Assembly: GCF_003460605.1 (NCBI RefSeq)
Contig: NZ_QTVN01000003.1
Coordinates: 328-64,327, forward strand
Reading direction: 5' to 3'
Source: Ruminococcus sp. AF31-8BH
Lineage (GTDB): Bacteria > Bacillota > Clostridia > Lachnospirales > Lachnospiraceae
Length of the DNA stretch: 64,000 nt
The translations under genes and the position numbers were made by a program. This document shows positions 17,439-26,935 of the stretch, piece after piece. The notes below the pieces were generated by a model that was given only the letters and a program-made list of their open reading frames with translations, made no database searches and was not told the origin of the DNA. Numbering within the stretch: the first letter of the stretch is position 1; the number at the start of each line of letters is the position of its first letter.

Positions 17439-17583
17439 TCTTTTTTCTCCTGTTTCTAAGTAAATATTTATAATTCACTTTGCAGCCTGTCTGTATGCGG
17501 CAAATACCGGACTACAGACATAATGTGGATAAATTTCCTATATTTCAGGGCAGACTGATGCCTCAGTCTTTTCCACATACAAG
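17439..17583. other. purB upstream region
   Basis: Contains a small hairpin (GACTGA-TGCC-TCAGTC near 17553-17568) and inverted TGTGGA/TCCACA halves. I see no clear purine riboswitch. The left 83-bp direct repeat begins at 17584. Confidence 0.35.
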
Positions 17584-17666
17584 GGGATTATATAACATCC
17601 AAAGATTTTAAGCAAGCCCCTGATGGAATTTTCCCAGGAATTCCTTCATTCGTACATGTTCAGAGG
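17584..17666. repeat. Left 83-bp direct repeat (copy of the ABC ATPase gene 3' end)
   Basis: Matches 28541-28623 over 83 bp with one mismatch. The right copy contains the last 19 codons or so and stop of the amino-acid ABC ATPase gene plus 24 bp beyond. The left copy is a detached duplicate. An IS1634-type inverted end starts at its right edge (17667), and the right copy is preceded by the opposite end. Best read as a long target-site duplication of 80-83 bp, since the first bases GGG are ambiguous. Confidence 0.85.
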
Positions 17667-17857
17667 CGGGAGTTTGACAGTTGAATAATTAAAAATCACC
17701 CTGCAGGCCTTATAAAACCTGCATTTTTTATGTCAAATTTTACGTTTTTATATGTGCTTGTTTGTAATAGTGTAGTATAATAAAAGAAAAACGACCACAA
17801 CACCCATATTTACTGGGTTTGTAGCCGTTTTGCCACCTTACAACTGTCAAAGATGGG
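17667..17857. mobile_element. IS1634-type element remnant without transposase (left end of the insertion)
   Basis: Begins GGGAGTTTGACAGTTG and ends CAACTGTCAAAGATGGG, giving inverted repeats around TTTGACAGTTG. Inside are a small terminator (GCAGG...CCTGC, then TTTTTT), a TATAAT-like box, and a 78-bp segment (17782-17859) nearly identical to the right-hand remnant at 28468-28545. That segment holds the hairpin ACGACCACAACACCC...GGGTTTGTAGCCGT. The transposase gene is entirely missing, so this is an internal-deletion derivative of about 190 bp. Confidence 0.75.
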
Positions 17858-17914
17858 ATCTTAACACAAACGCAAAGGCAGAACAACCAATTGCCGGAAT
17901 CATCAGAATGATTG

Positions 17915-19483
17915 TTACTTTACCGTAAATCTGCAAAACTGCGCACAGCCTGTACTCTGTTTCTGTTCAGAGTGTACATACATTCCCACTGTACAGCCGG
18001 TAAAACCGCCTGCCGCTTCTGTACACATATGGCTGATATCCACCTCCCTGATTATACATTGTGATTTTTCTTCCGTCTCAGGCCGAATCAGCCATACCTG
18101 TGCCAGGCTTTGGTCTACGCGCAATCTCAGGGTCTGCATACCTCTTTTCTCTGTTTTCTTTTCTGCAAGTATCTTCTCTGTTCCATTGATACATACTGTG
18201 ACATAGATATAGCCGTCTGCCCCCACTTCTCCATATTCTGCCAGAAGATAATTCTGAGAATTCTGAAGATAGGCAATTCCGGCTCTGTCACCTTTTTCTC
18301 CTGCTTTTAACAAAAACTCCGTCTCTGCCTGAAATCTATGGTGCTTTTGTCTCACCGCAACATACGAAGGACTCCCATTATCCCCAATTGCCACAGCTTT
18401 TGCAGGAAGTTTTAAACATTCTTCCTGTTCATCTATTGTATAAGCATTCGGCTGGGGATTTCTGAGCATCATAAAATCCAGTGGAAGCTTTTTATCTGTC
18501 ATATTTTTGAAACTGTAATTTCTGACTTCATTCAGTTCTCCGGGCATAGAGTTATCCTTCTCACCAGGCAGACAGATTTCCTTTTCCAGCATTCCTACTC
18601 CCGGGTTTACCACCGGCCAGTCATCCTCCCACTCTACCTTTGCCAGAAAAGTCTCTCTTCCCAGAAATGTCTTTCCGTCCACAGGTCTGCAGCCCAGAAC
18701 AACCATAAACCAGTTTCCCTGTTCATCCTCAGTCAGATCGCAATGTCCTACACAGGTAATCTCCGCATTTTTTCCCAAATGTCTGTGCGTCAGGATCGGA
18801 TTTGTCCCTGCATATTCATAGGGACCAAAAATGTTTTTACTCCTGGCCACCATTTCACTGTGATGCTCCGCTGTTCCACCTTCTGCATGAAAAATATAGT
18901 AATAACCATTTCTTTTATAAAGATGAGGACCCTCCGGCCAGATTGCATTTCTCTGGAATCCATATAAAACAGGATGTGCCTCCCCTTCTAGCCTGAAAGT
19001 CTGTAAATCCAGCTTCTGTATCCATATTTCGCAATCACCATTGTACCTGCCGCCACGGGAATTTTCTCTCTGCCCGATATAATAACAGGTTCCATCCTCA
19101 TCAAAGAATAAGCTAGGGTCGATTCCCCTGGCATTTTCCAAAAAATGAGGTTCTGACCATGGACCCTGGGGATTTTTTGCAGTTACTATAAAATTTCCAC
19201 CGCCAGATACATTGGTAGTGATCAGATAAAAAGTTCCCTCATGCCACCGAAGTGTAGGAGCATAAATCCCCTCATTATGTTCACAGCCCTGTAAGGGTAG
19301 CTGGCTCTCCCGTGTCAATATATTGCCGATCTGCTCCCATTGTGCCAGATTTTTGCTGCGAAATACAGGAATTCCCGGAAAATATGCAAAAGTAGATGTA
19401 ACCAGATAAAACCACTCTCCTACCCTGCATATGGACGGATCCGGATAAAAGCCACTTAAAATCGGATTTTTACAAGTTATCAT
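17915..19483 (-). CDS. GH43 family beta-xylosidase
   Basis: 522 residues. Five-bladed propeller with the GH43 catalytic triad in view: the general base Asp in GFYPDPSICR, the pKa-tuning Asp in GIDPSLFFDEDG, and the general acid Glu in WPEGPHLY. The C-terminal 190 residues form a beta-sandwich of the beta-xylosidase C-terminal type. No signal peptide, so it acts on imported oligosaccharides. Likely splits xylose or arabinose from xylo-oligosaccharides. Last gene of the minus-strand locus that includes deacetylase, GH3 and transporter genes. Confidence 0.88.
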   Translation of the reverse strand: MITCKNPILSGFYPDPSICRVGEWFYLVTSTFAYFPGIPVFRSKNLAQWEQIGNILTRESQLPLQGCEHNEGIYAPTLRWHEGTFYLITTNVSGGGNFIVTAKNPQGPWSEPHFLENARGIDPSLFFDEDGTCYYIGQRENSRGGRYNGDCEIWIQKLDLQTFRLEGEAHPVLYGFQRNAIWPEGPHLYKRNGYYYIFHAEGGTAEHHSEMVARSKNIFGPYEYAGTNPILTHRHLGKNAEITCVGHCDLTEDEQGNWFMVVLGCRPVDGKTFLGRETFLAKVEWEDDWPVVNPGVGMLEKEICLPGEKDNSMPGELNEVRNYSFKNMTDKKLPLDFMMLRNPQPNAYTIDEQEECLKLPAKAVAIGDNGSPSYVAVRQKHHRFQAETEFLLKAGEKGDRAGIAYLQNSQNYLLAEYGEVGADGYIYVTVCINGTEKILAEKKTEKRGMQTLRLRVDQSLAQVWLIRPETEEKSQCIIREVDISHMCTEAAGGFTGCTVGMYVHSEQKQSTGCAQFCRFTVK

Positions 19484-19569
19484 TGATCATTTCCTCCCGT
19501 AAATCAAATATGAAGTCTGTAAACTCTCTTATATGCTTTTCAGCAAACCCTATATCAGTGAATGCCAGA

Positions 19570-20340
19570 TTATAAGATCTGGCACTCTCCATTTATTTTA
19601 CAATATATTTTTATTTTTGATAAATTTTCTACATAGGTACATTCTGCATTGAATATCAGGTTTCTGGCTGCATTCATATAATTCACATAATCTATATTAG
19701 TGGTATACCACACATTCTCATGGTCTGAAATCTTTCTGCAGAAGCTTTCCATTTGCTCCCATGTCTGTTCCCGGTCAAACTCAAAGCTGTGTCCCCATAC
19801 ATAGAGAAGAGGAAGCTTCTGATAATCCGGTTTGTGCAAAAACTTTTCTGCAATTCCCCTGAATGCATCATTGTGATGACAGGACGGAGTCCACCTCATA
19901 AAATCCTCCGGAATGCGGAAATTTCCTGTAGACTCCACGGTCCTGCTGTATGCAAACCCAAGATTCTTCAGAGTATTGATGACCCTTTCGTCATATTCTC
20001 CAAATGCATAAGAGCATCCCCTGATAATCCTTCCCGTTTCTCTCTCCAGACTGCATCTGTCCTGATAAAATTCCTGAACTAGCCTTTCCTGCGAAAGATG
20101 TGTGGGATACTCATGTGCAACACCATGGCAGGCAATTTCATGTCCCTGATATAAGCTTTTCAGTTCTTGTGTTTTTATAAATCCTTCTGTATCCAAAGTC
20201 CCTGAGTTCAGATGAAATGTTGCTTTCAGATTATATTTATTAAAAATATCAACCAGTCTTCTATCAAAAATCTGGCCATCATCATAACTGAATGTAACTG
20301 CCTGGTCTTTCCACTGCGGATAAAACAATTCAAATTTCAT
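19570..20340 (-). CDS. Polysaccharide deacetylase family protein (NodB/CE4-like)
   Basis: 256 residues. NodB-type signs: FSYDDGQIFD (the double Asp of motif 1) and GHEIACHGVAHEYPTH (motif 2, H-x-x-x-H metal ligands). RTVESTGNFRIPEDFMRW and LYVWGHSFEFD supply the later motifs. No signal peptide. In this setting it could remove acetyl groups from imported xylo-oligosaccharides, which is inference from context; other CE4-like proteins act on chitin or peptidoglycan. It starts 4 bp after the GH3 stop codon, so the two are tightly coupled. Confidence 0.82.
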   Translation of the reverse strand: MKFELFYPQWKDQAVTFSYDDGQIFDRRLVDIFNKYNLKATFHLNSGTLDTEGFIKTQELKSLYQGHEIACHGVAHEYPTHLSQERLVQEFYQDRCSLERETGRIIRGCSYAFGEYDERVINTLKNLGFAYSRTVESTGNFRIPEDFMRWTPSCHHNDAFRGIAEKFLHKPDYQKLPLLYVWGHSFEFDREQTWEQMESFCRKISDHENVWYTTNIDYVNYMNAARNLIFNAECTYVENLSKIKIYCKINGECQIL

Positions 20341-20344
20341 AAGC

Positions 20345-22444
20345 TCAGTCTTCTTTCTCCCAGATTATCTTTACAGGTGCTGTTCCGGTAAGCTCTATAC
20401 TTCTTTCATCCGGCTGGCTACAGCCTGCAAAAATCTCATATTTCCTGCCATCCTCTACACGTTTTCCATTTTCATCTACCACTGTAAATGCCTTTTCCCA
20501 GACAGGAACCATAACTTTTCTGCGTTCTCCTGCTTTTACAAAAATTCTCTGGAATCCTCCCAGTGCAGGATTTGGAATTGCATTTTTACTGTCAAGATTT
20601 TTTACATAAACCTGAACAACTTCCTCCGTATCTGCATTACCCTTATTATATACTTCTGCCTCTACTGTTATCTGCCGTCCGCACTGTCTTACCTCTGCAT
20701 TTTCTACTTTTACATTACTGTAGGTAAGTCCATATCCAAAGGGGAACTGTGCTTTTCCTTCCATATAACGATAGGTTCTGCCTTTCATGGAATAATCTGT
20801 AAATTCCGGAAGTTCTTCAAGGCTCTCGTAAAAGGTAACCGGAAGTTTTCCGGATGGGGAGTTTTCCCCAAACAGAATTTTTGCTGCCGCTTTTCCGCCC
20901 TGGCTTCCCGGATACCACAGAACCATAACTGCATCAAATTTCTCTGCTGCATAGCTAATGTCAATATCACTTCCTGCCATCAGACAGAGAACCACCGGTT
21001 TTCCGGAACCAGCCATTGCTTCCATTAAATCAATCTGGGACTGAGGCAGCTTCAGGCTCTCTTTGTCTCCGGATGCATAGCTGTTTCCGGTATCTCCTTC
21101 TTCACCTTCCAGTGTCTCATCCAGACCTACACAAAGAATCACCACATCACTGTTTTCTGCAACGATCTTAGCTTCCGCAAGACGATCTCTGCTAAATGCC
21201 AGAGGTTCTGTCCTGTCTCTAAACAACTCGCTTCCTACAGAACTAAGAATTCTCACATCCTCACCTACATAATCCTGGATTCCCTCCTGGATCGTAATAT
21301 ATCTGGATGCAGTTCCATGATAGTTTCCAATCAAAGCCTTTCTGCTGTCTGCATTAGGTCCCACAATTCCGATTGTTTTGATATTCTCTTTTTTTAATGG
21401 AAGAATTCCATTATTCTTCAAAAGTACAAAGCTCTTCGCTGCTGCTTTCTCTGCTGCTGCCAGATGTTCTGCTGATTCTACTTCCATATAGGAAATATCA
21501 TCATATTCACTGCCATCAAATAACCCAAGAAGATATCTGGTAGTAAAAAGTCTTACTGCTGATTCCGTAATTCTTTCCTCTGTGACAAGCCCCTTTTCAT
21601 ATGCTTTCATAATATGAAGATATGTATTTCCACAGTTCAGATCGCAGCCATTATTAATGGCAAGTGCTGCTGACTCATAAGCCGTATTAGTCACCATATG
21701 ATGTTCATGGAAATCTCTGATCGCCCAGCAGTCTGATACAAAATGTCCCTGGAACTTCCAGTCATCTCTCAGTTTTTTCTGCAGAGCAGGGCTTCCACAG
21801 CAGGGTTCTCCATTTGTGCGGTTATATGCTCCCATAACTGCCTCTACATCAGCCTCCTCTACCAGGCTTTCAAATGCAGGCAGATAAGTTTCCTCCATAT
21901 CTTTTGCAGATGCCTTTGCATCAAACTCATGTCTGATCGCTTCCGGTCCGGAATGCACTGCAAAATGCTTTGCACATGCCGCAGCTTTCATAGTTTCTCC
22001 ATTACCCTGAAGAGCTTTTACAAAAGCTACTCCAAGCTCTTTGGTCAGATACGGATCTTCCCCGTAAGTTTCATGGCCTCTGCCCCATCTCGGATCACGG
22101 AAAATATTTACGTTTGGAGACCAGAATGTCAGTCCTTTATAGATATCTCTGTCTTCTTCACTGGAATATGCATTGTATTTTGCACGTCCTTCTGTTGCTA
22201 CAATATCTGCCATCTCAGCTACGCAATCTCTGTCAAATGTAGCAGCCATGCCAATTGCCTGCGGAAATACAGTTGCCTGTCCTGCCCTGGCTACCCCGTG
22301 AAGTCCTTCATTCCACCAATTATAAGCCGGGACACCAAGTCTCTTTATAGCCGGCGCATCATATTTTAACTGACTGGCTTTTTCTTCCAATGTCATTTTG
22401 GATACCAGTTCCTGCGCTTTCTTTCTTGCCTCGTCTCTGTTCAT
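20345..22444 (-). CDS. GH3 family glycosidase (beta-xylosidase/beta-glucosidase type)
   Basis: 699 residues. N-terminal TIM-like domain with NWWNEGLHGVAR, SPNVNIFRDPRWGRG and ETYGEDPYL. The nucleophile Asp is in FVSDCWAIRDFH. The alpha/beta sandwich domain follows (KTIGIVGPNADS; SGKPVVLCLMAGSDI), and a fibronectin-III-like domain ends the protein. RDPRWGRG and the SDCWAI version of the nucleophile motif resemble GH3 beta-xylosidases. No signal peptide, so it works in the cytoplasm with the GH43 enzyme. Confidence 0.88.
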   Translation of the reverse strand: MNRDEARKKAQELVSKMTLEEKASQLKYDAPAIKRLGVPAYNWWNEGLHGVARAGQATVFPQAIGMAATFDRDCVAEMADIVATEGRAKYNAYSSEEDRDIYKGLTFWSPNVNIFRDPRWGRGHETYGEDPYLTKELGVAFVKALQGNGETMKAAACAKHFAVHSGPEAIRHEFDAKASAKDMEETYLPAFESLVEEADVEAVMGAYNRTNGEPCCGSPALQKKLRDDWKFQGHFVSDCWAIRDFHEHHMVTNTAYESAALAINNGCDLNCGNTYLHIMKAYEKGLVTEERITESAVRLFTTRYLLGLFDGSEYDDISYMEVESAEHLAAAEKAAAKSFVLLKNNGILPLKKENIKTIGIVGPNADSRKALIGNYHGTASRYITIQEGIQDYVGEDVRILSSVGSELFRDRTEPLAFSRDRLAEAKIVAENSDVVILCVGLDETLEGEEGDTGNSYASGDKESLKLPQSQIDLMEAMAGSGKPVVLCLMAGSDIDISYAAEKFDAVMVLWYPGSQGGKAAAKILFGENSPSGKLPVTFYESLEELPEFTDYSMKGRTYRYMEGKAQFPFGYGLTYSNVKVENAEVRQCGRQITVEAEVYNKGNADTEEVVQVYVKNLDSKNAIPNPALGGFQRIFVKAGERRKVMVPVWEKAFTVVDENGKRVEDGRKYEIFAGCSQPDERSIELTGTAPVKIIWEKED

Positions 22445-22476
22445 ACAAGCCTCCTTTTACACATTCCTTTCATACA

Positions 22477-23322
22477 TCATCCTTTTACAGCACCTGTAGT
22501 CAGACCTTCTACGATTTGATTACTGAACAGGCAGTATACAATAACGGTAGGTGCGATTGCGATAATGATCGCCGCGAACATCTGTACATAGTTGGTAGCA
22601 TATGGTCCTACGAAATATGTAAGTGTTACAGGCAGTGTTTTCTTTACCGGGTCTGAGATAAATACCATAGCCAGCAACAGTTCATTCCAGTTACCAACAA
22701 ATGTCATAAGACCGGAAACAAAGAATCCTGTTCTGCAAAGTGGAAGTGCGATTCTGAAAAAACATCCGTAAATTCCACATCCGTCAATGGCTGCTGCCTC
22801 AAACAACTCTCCAGGCATAGATTTGAAAAATCCTGTCAGAAGGAAAATAGTCATCGGAAGGGAAAACGTAATATACGGGATCATCAGACCTACTCTTGAG
22901 TTAGTCAATCCCAGCCCTGCAAAACGTACGAACAGCGGAATCAGGATACAATGTACCGGAACCATCATTCCGATCAGGAAAAATGTGTGTGCTGCTTCTG
23001 ATAATTTCCAACGCATTCTTGCAATGGCAAATGCTGCCATTGCTCCAAAAAACAGACTGACTACAAGTGTGATCCCACAGACCAGTACTGAGTTTACAAG
23101 TGCAGTTCCAAGCTTACCCATTGTCCATGCCTGCTGGTAATTTTCCCAGTGAAATACTTCCGGCAGGGCAAATGGAGCTGCCATTACGCCTGCATTATCT
23201 TTGAATGAAACACTTAACATCCATAACAGCGGAGCCACATAAATCACAGCAAGTGCAATAAGAAATATATAAAGAATTACTGTAACAGGCTTTACCGGTT
23301 TTCTTGATTTTTTTGTCTGCAT
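22477..23322 (-). CDS. Sugar ABC transporter permease (MalG-type)
   Basis: 281 residues. Six membrane segments; the EAA loop that contacts the ATPase is visible as ELFEAAAIDGCGIYGCFFRIALPLCR. Belongs to the carbohydrate uptake class 1 permeases that pair with a MalF-type partner, encoded 12 bp upstream. No ATPase gene lies in this locus, so the pair probably uses a shared MsmK-type ATPase encoded elsewhere, as is common for such importers. Presumed substrate is a xylo-oligosaccharide. Confidence 0.9.
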   Translation of the reverse strand: MQTKKSRKPVKPVTVILYIFLIALAVIYVAPLLWMLSVSFKDNAGVMAAPFALPEVFHWENYQQAWTMGKLGTALVNSVLVCGITLVVSLFFGAMAAFAIARMRWKLSEAAHTFFLIGMMVPVHCILIPLFVRFAGLGLTNSRVGLMIPYITFSLPMTIFLLTGFFKSMPGELFEAAAIDGCGIYGCFFRIALPLCRTGFFVSGLMTFVGNWNELLLAMVFISDPVKKTLPVTLTYFVGPYATNYVQMFAAIIIAIAPTVIVYCLFSNQIVEGLTTGAVKG

Positions 23323-23334
23323 CTCTGTTACCTC

Positions 23335-24222
23335 CTAGCCCTCGTAAGTTTCAACTTTAATTACTTTTTTAACCAATAATGTTACAATCAGACACATAAC
23401 CAGTAAGACTACAGAAATCGCACTGGCATAACCATATTTAAAATAGTTAAAACCTTCTGCATAAAGTTCTGTCGCAAGCACCTCGGTTCTGTGGTTTGGT
23501 CCACCCTGAGTCATGTTATACACAAGGTCAAAGAATTTAAGAGAACCGATACAGTTCAATGAAAGTGAAGTTACCATCATTGGTTTGATCAGTGGAAGTG
23601 TAATATAACGGAATGACTGTGTCTTTGATGCGCCATCTATATAAGAAGCTTCATATATGTCTCTAGAAATTCCTGTGATCTGAGCCATATAAAGCATCAT
23701 ATTCTGTCCAACATACTGCCATAAGGCAACAAATGCAATTACCCACATGGGAAGTACAATAAAACCTTTGGAATCCATCAGCCAAAGAGGGCCTTTGATT
23801 CCGAACTGTGCCAGCAGATTATTGATACCGATCTTTGGGTTAAACATAAATGCCCATAAAAGACCTAAGGCTGCTGAGGAAAGAACGGATGGAAGATAAT
23901 AAATATTTTTGAAAAGGTTTCTGCCTTTCTTAATATTGGTAAGCATAACTGCAAGACCAAGGCCGATCACCTGCTGAGTGATAGCAGAAAAGATCATAAA
24001 GAAAATAGAGTTTTTTAACGCAATTTTAAATGTAGAATCTTGAAAAAATAGCTTTTTATAGTTTGCAAGTCCGGTAAATTTGGGCGGTGTCAATGCCGCA
24101 TAATCGCATAAAGAATAATAAACCATCTGCACCATAGGGATAACCAGTACCAGGACAAACATGATCAGTGCCGGTGCGATAAATATGAAAATAGCCTTCT
24201 TATTACGTAAAATTTTATCCAT
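23335..24222 (-). CDS. Sugar ABC transporter permease (MalF-type)
   Basis: 295 residues from the ATG at 24222, which has GGAGG five bases upstream; an ATG at 24234 overlaps that site. Six membrane segments. The EAA loop is DIYEASYIDGASKTQSFRYI, and the N-terminal LVIPMVQMVYYSLCDY is typical of MalF/UgpA-type permeases. Forms a heterodimer with the MalG-type permease. Between it and the binding-protein gene is a hairpin with a T-run, expected to lower its expression relative to the binding protein. Confidence 0.9.
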   Translation of the reverse strand: MDKILRNKKAIFIFIAPALIMFVLVLVIPMVQMVYYSLCDYAALTPPKFTGLANYKKLFFQDSTFKIALKNSIFFMIFSAITQQVIGLGLAVMLTNIKKGRNLFKNIYYLPSVLSSAALGLLWAFMFNPKIGINNLLAQFGIKGPLWLMDSKGFIVLPMWVIAFVALWQYVGQNMMLYMAQITGISRDIYEASYIDGASKTQSFRYITLPLIKPMMVTSLSLNCIGSLKFFDLVYNMTQGGPNHRTEVLATELYAEGFNYFKYGYASAISVVLLVMCLIVTLLVKKVIKVETYEG

Positions 24223-24235
24223 AATTGCCTCCATT

Positions 24236-24271
24236 TAAAAACTGCTGCGGAACTTTTTTCTTCCGCAGCAG
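24236..24271 (-). terminator. Attenuator hairpin between binding protein and permease genes
   Basis: CTGCTGCGGAA (24242-24252) pairs perfectly with TTCCGCAGCAG (24261-24271); on the minus strand TTTTTAAA follows. It sits right after the binding-protein stop codon. Such partial terminators allow more binding protein than permease. Confidence 0.8.
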
Positions 24272-24301
24272 CCATGTAAATTCTGTACTATCTATCCACA
24301 A

Positions 24302-25594
24302 TTATTCCCAGACGTTTTCTTCATAGAAATCCTGTACTGTCTGGAAGGCTTCTTCCGGAGTCTGGTTTCCAAGGAATATATCAACCATTGCATTGTCGAA
24401 GCAGTCACCGGCTTCTACAGATGCCAGAGATTCATTGTAGAATCCAAAAGTACCAGTTGCTTTGTCCATGATATCCTGAACATATTTCAGCTGTGCAGGA
24501 GCTTTGTCATAGTCAATGTCAAGATCTTTGATAATCGGGAATTTTCCTGCTACTTCTGCTGTATATTTCTGTGCTTCTTCATCTGTAAACATCTTCATCA
24601 GTGCGATTGCTGCATCCTGATGCTCTGTTGTAGAACTCATCAGTAAGTTGTCTGTTTTAACGATCATACGGTTCGGATCATTTGCTCCGTCGATTCCAGG
24701 GAACTGGAATACACCGCATTTGCTCTGGAAATCAGAATTATTACCATTGATCTGAGCGATAGCCCATGATCCCTGTACCAGCATTGCTGCATCTCCATTG
24801 TAGAAGTTTGCTGTAGCCTGATCATTGGAGTCACCAGCTGCTGTTTCCTGGAAATACTGAGATAACTCTTTTAATTTCTCACCTGCTGCAATACAGTTAT
24901 CGTCTGTCCAGTTTGCTGTATGATCTGCGATTGCCTGAAGATCTACACCTGAACGGTCACAAAGATAACCTGCAATCATTGACAGGCACCATGCAGTTCC
25001 TGCGGAACAGGAGATTGGTGTAATACCAGCATCCTGCAGTTTCTTACATACATCGATCAGTTCATCATAGGTAGTCGGAACTTCTACTCCGGCCTTCTCA
25101 AAAAGCTCTGTATTATAGTATACACAGGCTGCTGCGAAGTTTGTTGGAACTGCCATGATCTTTCCATCATAAGTCAGTCTGTCAAAGATTCCATCTGTAA
25201 ATGTTGCATACCAGTCTTTTTCCTGATTTTCAAGAATGTCTGTCAGGTCTGCTGCTGCTCCTGCATTTACATATACATCCATGTTCGGTCCCGGGTTGCA
25301 GATATATACATCCGGTGTCTGTCCTGCTGCGATCAGAGCATTTAATTTTCCGTCATATTCTTCCAGGTTTGTTGTGATCGGTGTTACATGGTATTTCCCT
25401 TCGTATTCTGTATTGAAACGATCAATAATGTTTTTATATCCTTTGGAAACCAGATCCTCTGTAGCTTCCAGATCATCCCAGAACATCCATGTGATTTCCT
25501 CTGTGTCATCTGCATATGCAGGCACTGCTACTGCCATGGTTCCCGCTACCATAGCTGCTGAAAGTAATACTGAAAGTAATCTCTTCTTGTTCAT
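24302..25594 (-). CDS. Extracellular sugar-binding protein (ABC importer, family 1)
   Basis: 430 residues. A signal peptide covers residues 1-28 (MNKKRLLSVLLSAAMVAG ... PAYA) and a type I signal peptidase site is likely before DD. I see no lipobox Cys, unusual for a Gram-positive binding protein. The mature part is a family 1 solute-binding fold: TWMFWDDLEAT, AGQTPDVYICNPG, DGKIMAVPTNFAAACVYYN, and GDAAMLVQGSWAIAQI. Start has AAAGGAGG seven to eight bases upstream. First gene of the uptake and degradation operon, divergent from the AraC regulator. Confidence 0.9.
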   Translation of the reverse strand: MNKKRLLSVLLSAAMVAGTMAVAVPAYADDTEEITWMFWDDLEATEDLVSKGYKNIIDRFNTEYEGKYHVTPITTNLEEYDGKLNALIAAGQTPDVYICNPGPNMDVYVNAGAAADLTDILENQEKDWYATFTDGIFDRLTYDGKIMAVPTNFAAACVYYNTELFEKAGVEVPTTYDELIDVCKKLQDAGITPISCSAGTAWCLSMIAGYLCDRSGVDLQAIADHTANWTDDNCIAAGEKLKELSQYFQETAAGDSNDQATANFYNGDAAMLVQGSWAIAQINGNNSDFQSKCGVFQFPGIDGANDPNRMIVKTDNLLMSSTTEHQDAAIALMKMFTDEEAQKYTAEVAGKFPIIKDLDIDYDKAPAQLKYVQDIMDKATGTFGFYNESLASVEAGDCFDNAMVDIFLGNQTPEEAFQTVQDFYEENVWE

Positions 25595-25641
25595 TTTTTT
25601 AATCCTCCTTTTGATTCATTACCTCGTTTCTTGATGGTTCT

Positions 25642-25702
25642 ACTATATCAGAATGTCCTGTGATTGGCTCCATAATTCTTGTCATGTTGCTATCAATTCT
25701 TG
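25642..25702 (-). promoter_or_regulatory. Probable AraC-activated promoter of the sugar operon
   Basis: On the minus strand CAAGAATT occurs twice as a direct repeat 21 bp apart (25695-25702 and 25674-25681), two helical turns, followed by a TATAGT -10 candidate (25642-25647) with no good -35. Direct repeats touching the -35 position are the usual layout for AraC-type class II activators. The partner regulator would be the divergent gene at 25910. This is inference from spacing only. Confidence 0.45.
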
Positions 25703-25909
25703 CTATTTATCTACTACTATTTTCTTCAATATGTCAATTTTAATAGATTTTTATATTCTTTTTTATATATTTTGACATATGTTTTTATTATTTCAATTTT
25801 TCCAATGTTATATATTGCCATTTACACATGTTTTTGATACATTATATACACAAACATTAAAAATCAACATTTGCTATCAAAAGCAATAATTAGGTGTAAA
25901 GGAGTCCAT

Positions 25910-26800
25910 ATGATCCATAATTTACAGGGAATTCATGAAACCGTTGATTACAAAGCAGATACCCAGATATGTCTTTATTACAATGATGAAGCCGAAAACT
26001 ATCCTCCTCACTGGCACCCTTCTTTCGAAGTGATCATGCCTGTTATCAATGACTACCGGGTAGTCTGCGGTTATAACGATTATCATATCAAAGAAGGAGA
26101 AATTCTTGTTATATGTCCCTGTATGCTCCACGAGCTCTTTGCTCCGGCAACAGGAGAAAGGATTATTTTTCAGCCCGACCTGAGCCACATCAAGCTAAAA
26201 GAACTAGATCTGATCACTCCACTCCTCAGTCCCGCCATTCTGATCACCAAGGAAGAATATCCACAGGTCTATGAACACATCCACAGTCTTATGTTAGAAA
26301 TTAAGGATGAATATATGAATTTTACCACCTATTCCGAAATTTCCATCATTGCAAAATTCCTGGAAATCCTTGTGGATATTGGCAGAAATCACAAAGCTTT
26401 TCATCAGCAGGACGGAGACCGTGATATTCACCATCAGAAAGAATATATGGAGAAATTTCTGTTTATCACCGACTATATCAGCAACCACTTTTCTGAAAAC
26501 CTTACTCTGGAGGAGGTTGCCAGTCTGGCAGGATTCAGCAAATATCACTTTGCCCGCCTTTTTAAACAATATACTAATTCCTCCTTCTACAAATTTCTGA
26601 ACCAGAAAAGAATTGAATACGCAAAATCTCTTTTGCTGGATCCGGAGCTTGCTGTTACCGAAGTGGCAATACAATCAGGCTTTTCCAGCCTGTCCGCCTT
26701 TTTACGGATGTTCAAACAATTAAACCTGTGCACTCCCACAGAATTCCGAAATATGTATGATTCACAATTCCAAAAAACACCTGCTTCCGGGAAAAAGTAA
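25910..26800 (+). CDS. AraC-family transcriptional regulator
   Basis: 296 residues from the ATG at 25910, with AAAGGAG seven bases upstream; the frame is open further up but lacks a start signal. The N-terminal 120 residues form a cupin-type sugar-sensing domain (ENYPPHWHPSFEVIMPV, with metal-type His residues). The C-terminal 100 residues hold two HTHs: LTLEEVASLAGFSKYHFARL and LAVTEVAIQSGFSSLSAFLR. Divergent from the binding-protein gene, so it most likely activates the xylosidase/transporter operon on sensing a sugar. Confidence 0.9.
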   Translation: MIHNLQGIHETVDYKADTQICLYYNDEAENYPPHWHPSFEVIMPVINDYRVVCGYNDYHIKEGEILVICPCMLHELFAPATGERIIFQPDLSHIKLKELDLITPLLSPAILITKEEYPQVYEHIHSLMLEIKDEYMNFTTYSEISIIAKFLEILVDIGRNHKAFHQQDGDRDIHHQKEYMEKFLFITDYISNHFSENLTLEEVASLAGFSKYHFARLFKQYTNSSFYKFLNQKRIEYAKSLLLDPELAVTEVAIQSGFSSLSAFLRMFKQLNLCTPTEFRNMYDSQFQKTPASGKK

Positions 26801-26843
26801 TCCCGGAGGCAGGTGTCTGTATTTGCTGCTTTGCAGCAAATAC
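26776..26843 (+). terminator. Double hairpin after the AraC gene
   Basis: ACACCTGCTTCCGGGA pairs with TCCCGGAGGCAGGTGT across the stop codon, and GTATTTGCTGC-TTT-GCAGCAAATAC follows at once. T-runs are weak, but position fits termination. Confidence 0.6.
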
Positions 26844-26935
26844 CCCCCAGATATTCACTGATAACTACATTTCGCAGTTTTCTGGTCAGAGGAAAGGTTC
26901 TATCTTCTCGCTGTCTTTGATACAATTTTATTTTT

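Noticed and set aside
17439..17583. Purine riboswitch upstream of purB
   Set aside because: No conserved purine aptamer loops or matching three-way junction could be found; only a short hairpin is present.
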